This document shows, piece by piece, positions 11,707-23,277 of a stretch of 64,000 nucleotides of DNA; position 1 is the stretch's first letter; each line of letters begins with the position of its first letter. The DNA is from Aegilops tauschii subsp. strangulata (lineage: Eukaryota; Streptophyta; Magnoliopsida; Poales; Poaceae). The stretch is taken from contig NC_053040.3 in assembly GCF_002575655.3 (NCBI RefSeq), positions 460,956,780 through 461,020,779 on the forward strand, given 5' to 3'. The notes beneath the pieces are model-generated. The model saw nothing but the letters and a program-made list of their open reading frames with translations, was not told the origin of the DNA and made no database searches. The translations under genes and the position numbers were made by a program.

Positions 11707-12966
11707 TGGCATCCGAGCCAGGTTTTATGCGTTGATGCTATGCACGAGTAGAACACAAGTGAGTTGTGGGCGATATAAGTCATACTGCTTACCAGCATGT
11801 CATACTTTGGTTCAGCGGTATTGTGAGATGAAGCGGCCCGGACCGACATTACGCGTACGCTTACGCGAGACTGGTTTCACCGTTCGGAGCACTCGTTGCT
11901 TAAAGGTGACTGGCGGGTGTCTGTCTCTCTCACTTTAGTTGAACCGAGTGTGGCTACGCCCGGTCCTTGCGAAGGTTAAAACAGCACCAACTTGACAAAC
12001 TATCGTTGTGGTTTTGATGCGTAGGTAAGAACGGTTCTTGCTAAGCCCGTAGCAGCCACGTAAAACTTGCAACAACAAAGTAGAGGACGTCTAACTTGTT
12101 TTTGCAGGGCATGTTGTGATGTGATATGGTCAAGACATGATGTGATATAATGTGTTGTATGAGATGATCATGTTTTGTAACCGTGTTATCGGCAACTGGC
12201 AGGAGCCATATGGTTGTCGCTTTATTGTATGAGATGCAATCGCCATGTAATAGTTTTACTTTGTCACTAAGCGGTACCGATAGTCGTAAAAGCAATAAGT
12301 TGGCGAGATGACAACGATGTACGATGGAGATCAATGTGTCGCGCCGGTGACGATGGTGATCATGACGGTGCTTCGGAGATGGAGATCACAAGCACGGTGC
12401 TTCGGAGATGGAGATCACAAGCACAAGATGATGATGGCCATATCATATCACTTATATTGATTGCATGTGATGTTAATCCTTTATGCATCTTATCTTGCTT
12501 TGATTGACGGTAGCATTATAAGATGATCTCTCACTAAAATTTCAAGATAAAAGTGTCTCCCTGAGTATGCACCGTTGCAAAAGTTCTTCGTGCTGAGACA
12601 CCACGTGTTAATCGGGTGTGATAGGCTCTACGTTCAAATACAACGGGTGCAAAACAGTTGCACACGCGGAATACTCAGGTTAAACTTGACGAGCCTAGCA
12701 TATACAGATATGGCCTCAGAACACAGAGACCGAAAGGTCGAGCGTGAATCATATAGTAGATATGATCAACATAGTGATGTTCACCATTGAAACTACTCCA
12801 TCTCACGTGTTAATCGGACATGGTTTAGTTGCTTTGGATCACGTAATCACTTAGATGATGAGAGAGATGTCTATCTAAGTGGGAGTTCTTAAGTAATATG
12901 ATTAATTGAACTTAAATTATCATGAACTTAGTCCTGATAGTATTTTGCAAATTATGTTGTAGATCA
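11707..12966 (+). other. Copia 3 primer binding site and leader
   Basis: The PBS at 11707-11719 reads TGGCATCCGAGCC, two mismatches from the exact initiator-tRNA complement found in Copia 5. The leader that follows is non-coding and closely matches the leaders of the other copies. It includes the near-tandem GGTGCTTCGGAGATGGAGAT repeat at about 12368-12418. Confidence 0.8.
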
Positions 12967-14060
12967 ATAGCTCGCGTTGTTGCTTCCCTGTGTTTATTTT
13001 TTGTTCCTAGAGAAAAATTATGTTGAAAGATGTTAGTAGCAAAGATGCGGATTGGATCCGTGATCTGAGGATTATCCTCATTGCTGCACAGAAATATTAT
13101 GTCCTTGATGCACCGCTAGGTGACAGACCTATTGCAGGAGCAGATGCTGACGTTATGAACGTTTGGCTAGCTCAATATGATGACTACTTGATAGTTTAGT
13201 GCAGCATGCTTAACGGCTTAGAATCGGGACTTCAAAGATGTTTTGAACGTCATGGACCATATGAGATGTTCCAGGAGTTGAAGTTAATATTTCAAGCAAA
13301 TACCCGAGTTGAGAGATATGAAATCTCCAACAAGTTCTATAGCAAAAAGATGGAGGAGAATCGCTCAACTAGTGAGCATGTGCTCAGATTGTCTGGGTAC
13401 TACAATCGCTTGAATCAAGTGGGAGTTTATCTTCCAGATAAAATAGTGATTGACATAATTCTCTAGTCACCATCACCAAGTTAGTAGAACTTCGTGATGA
13501 ACTATAGTATGCAAGGGATGACGAAAGTAATTCCCGAGCTCTTCGTGATGCTGAAATCGACGAAGGTAGAAATCAAGAAAAACATCAAGTGTTGATGGTT
13601 GACGAGACCACTTCAAGTGTTGATGGTTGATGAGACCGCTAGTTTCAAGAAAAGGGCAAAGGGATAGAAGGGGAACTTCAAAAGAATGGCAAGCAAGTTG
13701 CTACTCAAGTGAAGAAGCCCAAGTCTCTACCTAAGCCTGAGACTAAGTGCTTCTACTGCAAAGGGACTGGTCACTGGAAGCGGAACTGCCCCAAGTATTT
13801 GGTGGATAAGAAGGATGGCAAAGTGAACAAAGGTATATTGGATATACATGTTATTGATGTGTACTTACTAGTGTTTATAGCAACCCCTCGGTATTTGATA
13901 CTGGTTCAGTTGCTAAGAGTGGTAACTCGAAAACGGGAGTTGTAGAATAAACAGAGACTAGTAAAAAAAAGGCGAGGTGACGATGTGTGTTGGAAGTAGT
14001 TCCAAGATTGATATGATCAACATCGCACACTCCCTGTACTTTCGGGATTAGTGTTTAAAC
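12967..14060 (+). pseudogene. Copia 3 gag-protease remnant
   Basis: The gag ATG is replaced by ATA at 12967. Sequence next to it (GTTGCTTCCCTGTGTTTATT) no longer matches the MARAVVPLNFNAF start. A TAG at 13197-13199 replaces a Gln codon, and another stop closes the frame at 13464-13466. The segment at 13206-13466 still reads as gag core (HGPYEMFQELKLIFQ). The segment at 13709-13945 holds the zinc knuckle CFYCKGTGHWKRNC. A 27-base unit (CAAGTGTTGATGGTTGA-type) is tandemly repeated near 13595-13640. All these features recur in Copia 4, so they predate both insertions. Confidence 0.88.
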
Positions 14061-14184
14061 TAAATAAGTGTTATTTAGTGTTTGCGTTGAGCATGAATAT
14101 GATTTGATCATGTTTATTGCAATACGGTTATTCATTTAAGTTAGAGAACAATTGTTGTTCTATTTACATGAATAAAAACCTTCT

Positions 14185-16660
14185 ATGGTCATACACACCA
14201 ACGAAAATGGTTTGTTGGATCTCGATCGTAGTGATATTCATAATATTGAAGCCAAAAGATGCAAAGTTAATAATGATAGTGCAACTTATTTGTGGCACTG
14301 CCGTTTAGGTCATATTGGTGTAAAGCGCATGAAGAAATTCCATACTGATGGGATTTTGGAATCACTTGATTATGAATCACTTGATGCTTGCGAACCGTGC
14401 CTCATGGGCAAGATGACTAAAACGCCGTTCTCCGGAACTATGGAGAGAGCAACAGATTTGTTGGAAATCATACATACAGATGTATGTGGTCCGATGAATA
14501 TTGAGGCTCGTAGCAGGTATCATTATTTTCTCACCTTCACAGATGATTTGAGCAGATATGGGTATATCTCCTTAATGAAACAGATGTCTGAAACATTTGA
14601 AAAGTTCATATAATTTCAGAGTGAAGTGGAAAATCATCGTAACAAGAAAAATAAAGTTTCTACGATCTGATCGTGGAGAAGAGTATTTGAGTTACGAGTT
14701 TGGCCTTCAGTTAAAACAATGTGAAATAGTTTCGCTACTCACGCCACCTGGAACACCACAGCATAATGGTGTGTCCGAACGTCATAACCGTACTTTATTG
14801 GATATAGTGCAATCTATGATGTCTCTTACCAATTTACCACTATCGTTTTGGGGTTATGCATTAGAAACAGCTGCATTCACGTTAAATAGGTCACCATCAA
14901 AATCCGTTGAGACGATGCCTTATGAACTGAGGTTTAGCAAGAAACCAAAGTTGTCGTTTCTTAAAGTTTTGGGTTGCGATGCTTATGTGAAAAAATTTCA
15001 TCCTGATAAGCTCAAACCCAAATCGGAGAAATGTGTCTTCATAGGATACCCAAAGGAGACAGTTGGGTACACCTTCTATCACAGATCCGAAGGCAAGAAA
15101 TTCCTTGCTAAGTATGGATCCTTTCTAGAGAAGGAATTTCTCTCGAAAGAAGTGAGTGGGAGGAAAGTAGAACTTGATGAGGTAACTGTACCTGCTCCCT
15201 TATTGGAAAGTAGTTCATCACAGAAATCTGTTCCCGTGACTCCTACACCAATTAGTGAGGAAGTTAATGATGATGATCATGTAACTTCAGATCAAGTTAC
15301 TACCAAACCTCGTAGGTAAACCAGAGTAAGATCCGCACCAGAGTGGTACGGTAATCCTGTTCTGGAGGTTATGTTACTAGACCATGACGAACCTACGAAC
15401 TATGAAGAAGCGATGGTGAGCCCAGATTCCGCAAAATGGCTTGAGGCCATTAAATCTGAGATGAGATCCATGTATGAGAACAAAGTATGGACTTTGATTG
15501 ACTTGCCCAATGATCGGCGAGCCATTGAGATTAAATGGATCTTCAAGAGGTAGACAAACAGTGATAGTAGTGTTACTGTCTACAAAGCTAGAATTGTCGC
15601 AAAAAGGTTTTCGACAAAGTTCAAGGTGTTGACTACGATGAGAGTTTCTCACTCGTATCTATGCTTAAGTCTGTCTGAATCATGTTAGCAATTGCCGCAT
15701 TTTATGAAATATGGCAAATGGATAAACAAAACTGCATTCCTTAATGGATTTATTAAAAAAGAGTTGTATATGATGCAACCAGGAGGTTTTGTCAATCCTA
15801 AAAGTGCTAACAAAATATACAAGCTCCAGCGATCCATCTATGGACTGGTGCAAGCATCTCGGAGTTGGAATATACACTTTGATAAGTTGATCAAAGGATA
15901 TAGTGTTATACAGACTTGCGGTGAAGCCTGTATTTACAAGAAAGTGAGTGGGAGCACTACATCATTTCTGATAAGTATATGTGAATGACATATTGTTGAT
16001 CGAAAATAATGTAGAATTATTCTGCAAAGCATAAAGGAGTGTTTGAAAGGTGTTTTTCAAAGATAGACCTCGGTGAAGCTGCTTACATATTGAGCATCAA
16101 GATCTATAGAGATAGATGAAGACGCTTGATAAGTTTTTCAATGAGTACATACCTTAACAAGATTTTGAAGTAGTTCAAAATAGAACAGTCAAAGAAAAGA
16201 GTTCTTGCCTGTGTTACAAGGTGTGAAATTGAGTAAAGACTCAAAGCCCGACCACGGCAAAAGATAGAAAGAGAATGAAAGTCATTCCCTATGCCTTGGC
16301 CATAGGTTCTATAAAGTATGCCATGCTGTGTACCAGATCTATTGTATACCCTACACTGATTTTGGCAAGGGAGTACAATAGTGATCTAGGAGTAGATCAC
16401 TGGACAGCGGTCAAAATTATCCTTGCTGGAATAAGGATATGTTTCTCGATTATGGAAGTGACAAAAGGCTCGTCGTAAAAGGTTACGTCGATGCAAGTTT
16501 TGACACTAATCTAGATGACTCTAAGTCTCGGTCTAGATACATATTGAAAGTGGGAGCAATTAGCTAGAGTAGCTCCATGCAGAGCATTGTAGACATAGAA
16601 ATTTGCAAAATACTTACGGATCTGAATGTGACAGACCCGTTGACTAAAATTATCTCACAA
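14185..16660 (+). pseudogene. Copia 3 pol remnant: integrase, reverse transcriptase, RNase H
   Basis: Integrase zinc domain (WHCRLGHIG, CEPC) and HTDVCGP lie in 14185-14613, closed by a TAA at 14611-14613. The catalytic core continues in 14597-15319 (SDRGEEY, NGVSERHNRTLLD). RT pieces follow at 15371-15553 and 15692-15988 (NKTAFLNGFIKKELYMMQPGGF, YGLVQASRSWN). The YVDD codons read GTG AAT GAC at 15981-15989, so the first catalytic Asp is Asn, in a shifted frame. RNase H is decayed (16275-16478). The protein cannot be made, and the same stop, extra A and Asp-to-Asn change are present in Copia 4. Confidence 0.88.
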
Positions 16661-16699
16661 GCAAAACATGCTCACACCTTAGTACTCTTTGGGTGTTAA

Positions 16700-16830
16700 T
16701 CACATAGCTATGTGAACTAGATTACTGACTCTAGTAAACCCTTTGGGTGATGGTCACATGACGATGTGAACCATGGGTGTTAATCACATGGTGATGTGAA
16801 CTATTCATGTTAAATCACATGGCGATGTGA
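16700..16830. repeat. Four-unit hairpin array before the Copia 3 polypurine tract
   Basis: Four 16-base inverted repeats of the form TCACATnnnnATGTGA lie at 16700-16715, 16754-16769, 16784-16799 and 16815-16830, embedded in longer GGGTGTTAATCACATGG-type units. The first is a perfect palindrome. Copia 4 has the array at the same spacing (28250-28381), and a decayed version is at 9570-9690. Copia 5 has only a single non-palindromic remnant here. Confidence 0.9.
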
Positions 16831-16852
16831 ACTAGATTATTGACTCTAGTGC

Positions 16853-16862
16853 AAGTGGGAGA
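16853..16862 (+). other. Copia 3 polypurine tract
   Basis: AAGTGGGAGA lies directly before the 3' LTR (one C between). It is the expected plus-strand priming site for reverse transcription, and the same sequence precedes each 3' LTR in the window. Confidence 0.85.
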
Positions 16863-16863
16863 C

Positions 16864-18589
16864 TGAAGGAAATATGCCCTAGAGGCAATAATAAAGTTAT
16901 TATTTATTTCCTTATATCATGATAAATGTTTATTATTCATGCTAGAATTGTATTAACTGGAAACATAATACATGTGTGAATACATAGACAAACAGAGTGT
17001 CACTAGTATGCCTCTACTTGACTAGCTCGTTAATCAAAGATGGTTATGTTTCCTAGCCATAGACATAAGTTGTCATTTGATTAACGAGATCACCTCATTA
17101 GGAGAATGACGTGATTGACTTGACCCATTCCGTTAGCTTAGCACTCGATCGTTTAGTATGTTGCTATTGCTTTCTTCATGACTTATACATGTTCCTATGA
17201 CTATGAGATTATGCAACCCCCGTTTACCGGAGGAACACTTTGTGTGCTACCAAACGTCACAACGTAAATGGGTGATTATAAAGGTGCTCTACAGGTGTCT
17301 CCAAAGGTACTTGTTGGGTTGGCGTATTTCGAGATTAGGATTTGTCACTCCGATTGTCGGAGAGGTATCTCTGGGCCCACTCGGTAATGCACATCACTAT
17401 AAGCCTTGCAAGCATTGTGACTAATGAGTTAGTTGCGGGATGATGTATTACGGAACGAGTAAAGAGACTTGCCGGTAACGAGATTGAACTAGGTATCGAG
17501 ATACCGACGATCAAATCTCGGGCAAGTAACATACCGGTGACAAAGGGAACAACGTATGTTGTTATGCGGTCTGGCCGATAAAGATCTTCGTAGAATATGT
17601 GGGAGCCAATATGGGCATCCAGGTCCCGCTATTGGTTATTGACCGGAGACGTGTCTCGGTCATGTCTACATAGTTCTCGAACCCGTAGGGTCCGCACGCT
17701 TAAAGTTACGATGACAGTTTTATTATGAGTTTATGTATGTTGATGTACCGAAGGAGTTCGGAGTCCCGGATGAGATCGGGGACATGACGAGGAGTCTCAA
17801 AATGGTCGAGACGTAAAGATCGATATATTGGACGACTATATTCGGACTTCGGAAAGGTTCCGAGTGATTCGGGTATTTTTCGGAGTACCGGAGAGTTACG
17901 GGAATACGTATTGGGCCTTATTGGGCCATACGGGAAAGAAGGAAAAGGGCCTCAAGGGTGGCCGCACCCCTCCCCTTGGTCTGGTCCGAATTGGACTAGG
18001 GAAGGGGGGCGCCCCCTTCCTTCCTTCTCTTTTTCCCTTCCTCTTTTCCTATTCTATATGGGAGGTGGAATCCTACTAGGACTAGGGAGTCCTAGTAGGA
18101 CTCCACACTTGGTGCGCCCCCTCCTAGGGCCGGCCTCCTCCTCCCTTGCTCCTTTATATACGGGGGCAGGGGGGCACCCCAGAGACACAACAATTGATCC
18201 TTGAGATCTTTTAGCCGTGTGCGGTGCCCCCCTCCACCAAATAACACCTCGATAATATCATTGCGGAGCTTAGGCGAAGCCCTGCGTCGGTAGAACATCA
18301 TCATCATCACCACGCCGTCGTGCTGACGAAACTCTCCCTCAACACTCGGCTGGATCGGAGTTTGAGGGACGTCATCGAGCTGAACGTGTGTAGAACTCGG
18401 AGGTGTCGTGCGTTCGGTACTTGATCGGTCGGATCGTGAAGACGTACGACTACATCAACCGCGTTGTGATAACGCTTCCGCTGTCGGTCTACGAGGGTAC
18501 GTGGACAACACTCTCCCCTCTCGTTGCTATGCATCACCATGATCTTGCGTGTGCGTAGGATTTTTTTGAAATTACTACGTTCCCCAACA
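16864..18589 (+). repeat. Copia 3 3' LTR (1726 bp)
   Basis: Starts TGAAGGAAATATGCCC, ends ACGTTCCCCAACA, and is followed by the AATAG target duplication at 18590-18594. It retains the roughly 65 bp lost from the 5' LTR. The TATA-like TTTATATAC is near 18153-18161. Confidence 0.95.
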
Positions 18590-18594
18590 AATAG

Positions 18595-19125
18595 GTCTGG
18601 TACATAGCATGGCAAACTTTATAGAACCTATAGCTGAGGCATAGGGAATGACTTTCATTCTCTCTCTATCTTCTGCCATGGTCGGGTTTTGAGTCTTACT
18701 CAACTTCACACCTTGCAACACAGGCAAGAACTCTTTCTTTGACTGTTCCATTTTTAACTACTTCAAAAACTTGTCAAGGTATGTACTCATTGAAAAAATT
18801 TATCAAGCGTCTTGATCTATCTCTATAGATCTTGATGCTCAATATGTAAGCAGCTTCACCGAGGTCTTTCTTTGAAAAACTCCTTTCAAATACTCGTTTA
18901 TGCTTTCTAGAAAATTCTACATTATTTCTGATCAACAATATGTCATTCACATATGTTTATCAGAAATGATGTAGTGCTCCCACTCACTTTCTTGTAAATA
19001 CAGGCTTCACCACAAGTTTGTATAAAACTATCTGCTTTGATCAACTCATCAAAGCGTATATTCCAACTCTGAGATGCTTGCACCAGTCCATAGATGGATC
19101 GCTGGAGCTTTGCACATTTTGTAAG
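18595..19125 (-). pseudogene. Compound Copia, right internal region: RT/RNase H remnant
   Basis: The minus strand continues the element after the Copia 3 insertion: RNase H start (SIKYAMLCTRP-like region near 18600), linker, and RT palm. The YVDD codons read GTG AAT GAC at 18950-18942, the same Asp-to-Asn change as in Copias 3 and 4. At 19125 it is cut by an Angela-like solo LTR and resumes at 20860. Confidence 0.82.
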
Positions 19126-20859
19126 TGTTGGGGATCGTAGCAGAAATTTAAAATTTTCTACGTATCACCAAGATCAATCTATGGAGTCATCTAGCAACGA
19201 GAGAGAGGGGAGTGCACCTACATACCCTTGTAGATCACGCGCGGAAGCGTTCAAGAGAACGGGGTTGATGGAGTCGTACTCGTCGTGATCCAAATCACCA
19301 ATGATCCTAGCGCCGAACGGACGGCACCTCCGCGTTCAACACACGTACGGAGCGGGGACGTCTCCTCCTTCTTGATCCAGCAAGGGGGGGAGGAGAAGTT
19401 GATGGAGATCCAGCAGCACGACGGCGTGGTGGTGGAAGTAGCGGGATCCCGACAGGGCTTCGCCAAGCGCAAGCGGGGAGGAAGAGGTGTCACGGGAGGG
19501 AGGGAGGCGCCAGGGCTTGGGGTGCTGCTCCCATGCGCCTCCCCACTATATATATGGGTGGAGGGGGCTGGTTTCTTGCCCTCCAAGTTCATTGGGGCGT
19601 TGGCAAAGGTGGGGGAAAGAAATCCCATCATTTCCCTTCCCCACCGATTGTCATCCCTCCTTTTTAGGGATCTTGATCTTATCCCTTCGGGATATGATCT
19701 TATTCCTTCTAAGGTGGGATCTTGGTGCGCCTTGACCAGGGGTGTGGGGCCTTACCCCCACTACCCACGTTCATGTGGGTCCCCCCATGCAGGTGGGCCC
19801 CACTTCGGAACCTTCTAGAACCTTCCCGGTACAATACCGAAAAATCCCGAACATTTTCCGGTGGCCAAAATAGGACTTCCCATATATAAATCTTTACCTC
19901 CGGACCATTCCGGAACTCCTCGTGACGTCCGGGATCTCATCCGGGACTCCGAACAACTTTCGGTTAATCGCATACTAATATCTCTACAACTCTAGCGTCA
20001 CCGAACCTTAAGTGTGTAGACCCTACGGGTTCGGGAGACATGCAGACATGACCGAGACGACTCTCCGGTCAATAACCAACAGCGGGATCTGGATACCCAT
20101 GTTGGCTCCCACATGTTCCACGATGATCTCATCGGATGAACCACGATATCGAGGATTCAATCAATCCCGTATACAATTCCCTTTGTCAATCGGTACGTTA
20201 CTTGCCCGAGATTCGATCGTCGGTATCCCAATACCTTGTTCAATCTCGTTACCGGCAAGTCACTTTACTCGTACCGTAATGCATGATCCCGTGACCAAAC
20301 ACTTGGTCACATTGAGCTCATTATGATGATGCATTACCGAGTGGGCCCAGAGATACCTCTCCGTCATACGGAGTGACAAATCCCAGTCTCGATTCGTGCC
20401 AACCCAACAGACACTTTCGGAGATACCTGTAGTGCACCTTTATAGCCACCCAGTTACGTTGTGACGTTTGGTACACCCAAAGCATTCCTACGGTATCCGG
20501 GAGTTGCACAATCTCATGGTCTAAGGAAATGATACTTGACATTAGAAAAGCTCTAGCAAACGAACTACACAATCTTGTGCTATGCTTAGGATTGGGTCTT
20601 GTCCATCACATCATTCTCCTAATGATGTGATCCCGTTATCAATGACATCCCATGTCCATGGTCAGGAAACCATAACCATCTATTGATCAACGAGCTAGTC
20701 AACTAGAGGCTTACTAGGGACATGTTGTGGTCAATGTATTCACACATGTATTACGGTTTCCAGTTAATACAATTATAGCATGAACAATAGACAATTATCA
20801 TGAACAAGGAAATACAATAATAACCATTTTATTATTGCCTCTAGGGCATATTTCCAACA
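19126..20859 (-). repeat. Angela/BARE/WIS-like solo LTR (1734 bp)
   Basis: Plus-strand ends are TGTTGGGGATCGTAGCAG at the left and GGGCATATTTCCAACA at the right, so the LTR lies on the minus strand. It has TG..CA ends and no internal region, PBS or PPT on either side. The flanking RT reading is continuous if it is removed. The 5 bases on each side are GTAAG (left) and GTTGG (right), a target duplication with two substitutions. It resembles the Copia family filling the window, but is clearly a different family with its own leader end. Solo LTRs form by recombination between the two LTRs of an element. Confidence 0.88.
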
Positions 20860-21567
20860 GTTGGCACCTTTAGGATTGACAAACCTTCTGGTTGCATCAT
20901 ATACAACTCATATTTAAGAAATTCATTAAGGAATGTAGTTTTGACATCCATTTGCCAGATTTCATAAAATATGGCATTTTGCTAACATGATTCGGACAGA
21001 CTTAAGCATCGCTACGAGTGAGAAAATCCCATCGTAGTCAACACTTTGAACTTTGTCAAAACCTTTTTTCAACAAGTCTAGCTTTGTAGATAGTAACAGT
21101 ACTATCAGCGTCCGTCTTCCTCTTGAAGATCCATTTATTTTCTATGGCTTGCCGATCATCGGGCAAGTCAATCAAAGTCCACAGTTTGTTCCCATACATG
21201 GATCCCATCTCAGATTTCATGGCCTCATGCCATTTCGCGGAATCTGGGCTCATCATCGCTTCCTCATAGTTCATAGGTTCGTCAAGGTCAAGTAACATGA
21301 ACTCCAGAATAGGATTACCGTACCACTGGTGCGGAACGTACTCCGGTTGACCTACGAGGTTCAGTAGTAACTTGATCCGTAGCTTCATGATCATCATCAT
21401 TAACTTTCTCACTAATTGGTGTAAGCATCACTGGAACTGATTTCAGTGATGAACTACTTTCCAATTCGGGAGAAGGTACAATTACCTTATCAAGTTCTAC
21501 TTTCCTCCAACTCACTTCTTTCGAGAGAAACTCCTTCTCTAGAAAGGATCCATTCTTAGCAACGAAT
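20860..21567 (-). pseudogene. Compound Copia, right internal region: reverse transcriptase N-terminal part
   Basis: The minus strand reads RT segments at 21515-21315 (SWRKVELDKVIVPSPELE) and 21412-21056 (PDSAKWHEAMKSEMGSMYGN, ADSTVTIYKARLVEKRF), then a decayed NGFLEEELYMMQP-like part near 20950-20870. Copia 4 interrupts it at 21568, and the frame resumes at 30126. Several frame shifts are present. Confidence 0.84.
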
Positions 21568-23276
21568 TGAAGGAAATATGCCCTAGAGGCAATAATAAAG
21601 TATTATATATTTCCTTGTATCATGATAAATGTTTATTATTCATGCTAGAATTGTATTAACCGGAAACATAATACATGTGTGAATACATAGACAAACAGAG
21701 TGTCACTAGTATGCCTCTACTTGACTAGCTCGTTAATCAAAGATGGTTATGTTTCCTAGCCATAGACATGAATAGTCATTTGATTAACGAGATCACCTCA
21801 TTAGGAGAATGACGTGATTGACTTGACCCATTCCGTTAGCTTAGCACCCGATCGTTTAGTATGTTGCTATTGCTTTCTTCATAACTTATACATGTTTCTA
21901 TGACTATGAGATTATGCAACTCCCGTTTACCGGAGAACACTTTGTGTGCTACCAAACGTCACAACGTAAATGGGTGATTATAAAGGTGCTCTACAGGTGT
22001 CTCCAAAGGTACTTGTTGGGTTGGCGTATTTCGAGATTAGGATTTGTCACTCCGATTGTTGGAGAGGTATCTCTGGGCCCACTCGGTAATGCACATCACT
22101 ATAAGCCTTGCAAGCATTGTGACTAATGAGTTAGTTGCGGGATGATGTGTTACAGAACGAGTAAAGAGACTTGCCGGTATCGAGATTGAACTAGGTATCG
22201 AGATACCGACGATCAAATCTCGGGCAAGTAACATACCGGTGACAAAGGGAACAACGTATGTTGTTATGCGGTCTGACCGATAAAGATCTTCATAGAATAT
22301 GTGGGAGCCAATATGGGCATCCAGGTCCCGCTATTGGTTATTGACCGGAGACATGTCTCGGTCATGTCTACATAGTTCTCGAACCCGTAGGGTCCGCACG
22401 CTTAACGTTACGATGACAGTTTTATTGAGTTTTGATGTACCGAAGAAGTTCGGAGTCCCGGATGAGATCGGGGATATGACGAGGAGTCTCGAAATGGTCG
22501 AGACATAAAGATTGATATATTGGACGACTATATTCGGACTTCAGGAAGGTTCCGAGTGATTCGGGTATTTTTCGGAGTACCGGAGAGTTACGGGAATTCG
22601 TATTGGGCCTTAATGGGCCATACGGGAAAGGAGAGAAAGGCCTCAAAAAGTGGCCGCACCCCTCCCCATGGTCTGGTCCGAATTGGACTAGGGAAGGGGG
22701 GCGCACCCTTCCTTCTTTCTCCTTCCCCCTTCCCTTCTCCTACTCCCACAAGGAAAGGAGGAGTCCTACTCCCGGTGGGAGTAGGACTCCCCCCTATGGC
22801 GCGCCTCTCCCCTTGGCCGGCTGCCTCCCCCTTGCTCCTTTATATACGGGGGCAGGGGGGCACCCCAGAGACACAACAATTGATCCTTGAGATCTCTTAG
22901 CCGTGTGCGGTGCCCCCCTCCACCATATTACACCTCGATAATACCGTTGCGGAGCTTAGGCGAAGCCCTGCGTCGGTGGAACATCATCATCGTCACCACG
23001 CCGTCGTGCTGACGAAACTCTCCCTCAACACTCGGCTGGATCGGAGTTCGAGGGACGTCATCGAGCTGAACGTGTGTAGAACTCGGAGGAGCCGTACGTT
23101 CGGTACTTGATCGGTCGGATCGTGAAGACGTACGACTACATCAACCGCGTTGTGATAACGCTTCCGCTGTCGGTCTACGAGGGTACGTGGACAACACTCT
23201 CCCCTCTCGTTGCTATGCATCACCATGATCTTGCGTGTGCGTAGGAAATTTTTTGAAATTACTACGTTCCCCAACA
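21568..23276 (+). repeat. Copia 4 5' LTR (1709 bp)
   Basis: TGAAGGAAATATGCCC start and ACGTTCCCCAACA end. The TATA-like TTTATATAC is at 22839-22847. A strong palindrome (arms GGAGTCCTACTCCC and its complement, loop GGT) lies at 22760-22790. Confidence 0.95.
22760..22790. repeat. U3 palindrome in Copia 4 5' LTR
   Basis: Perfect 14-base arms with a 3-base loop, about 50 bases upstream of the TATA-like box. The same structure is in the 3' LTR near 29607-29637. The arm sequence differs from that of Copia 3, but both arms have changed together. Confidence 0.92.
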
Positions 23277-23277
23277 G

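Larger units (their letters stand above)
10044..18589 (+). mobile_element. Copia 3: full-length LTR retrotransposon, coding-defective (8546 bp)
   Basis: Two LTRs (10044-11705 and 16864-18589) flank a PBS, gag, pol and PPT in plus orientation. A perfect 5-bp target duplication, AATAG, lies at 10039-10043 and 18590-18594. Removing the element and one AATAG rejoins the minus-strand RNase H reading GGGTATAC-AATAG-GTCTGGTAC of the host Copia. The LTRs differ by few substitutions on inspection, plus one roughly 65-bp deletion in the 5' copy, so the insertion is fairly recent. Its genes were already broken when it moved, because the same lesions occur in Copia 4 and Copia 2. Confidence 0.95.

Noticed and set aside
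16690..16862. Regular spaced palindromes suggestive of a CRISPR-like array
   Set aside because: Only four units with related, not unique, spacers, located in the 3' UTR of a plant retrotransposon. They are part of the element.
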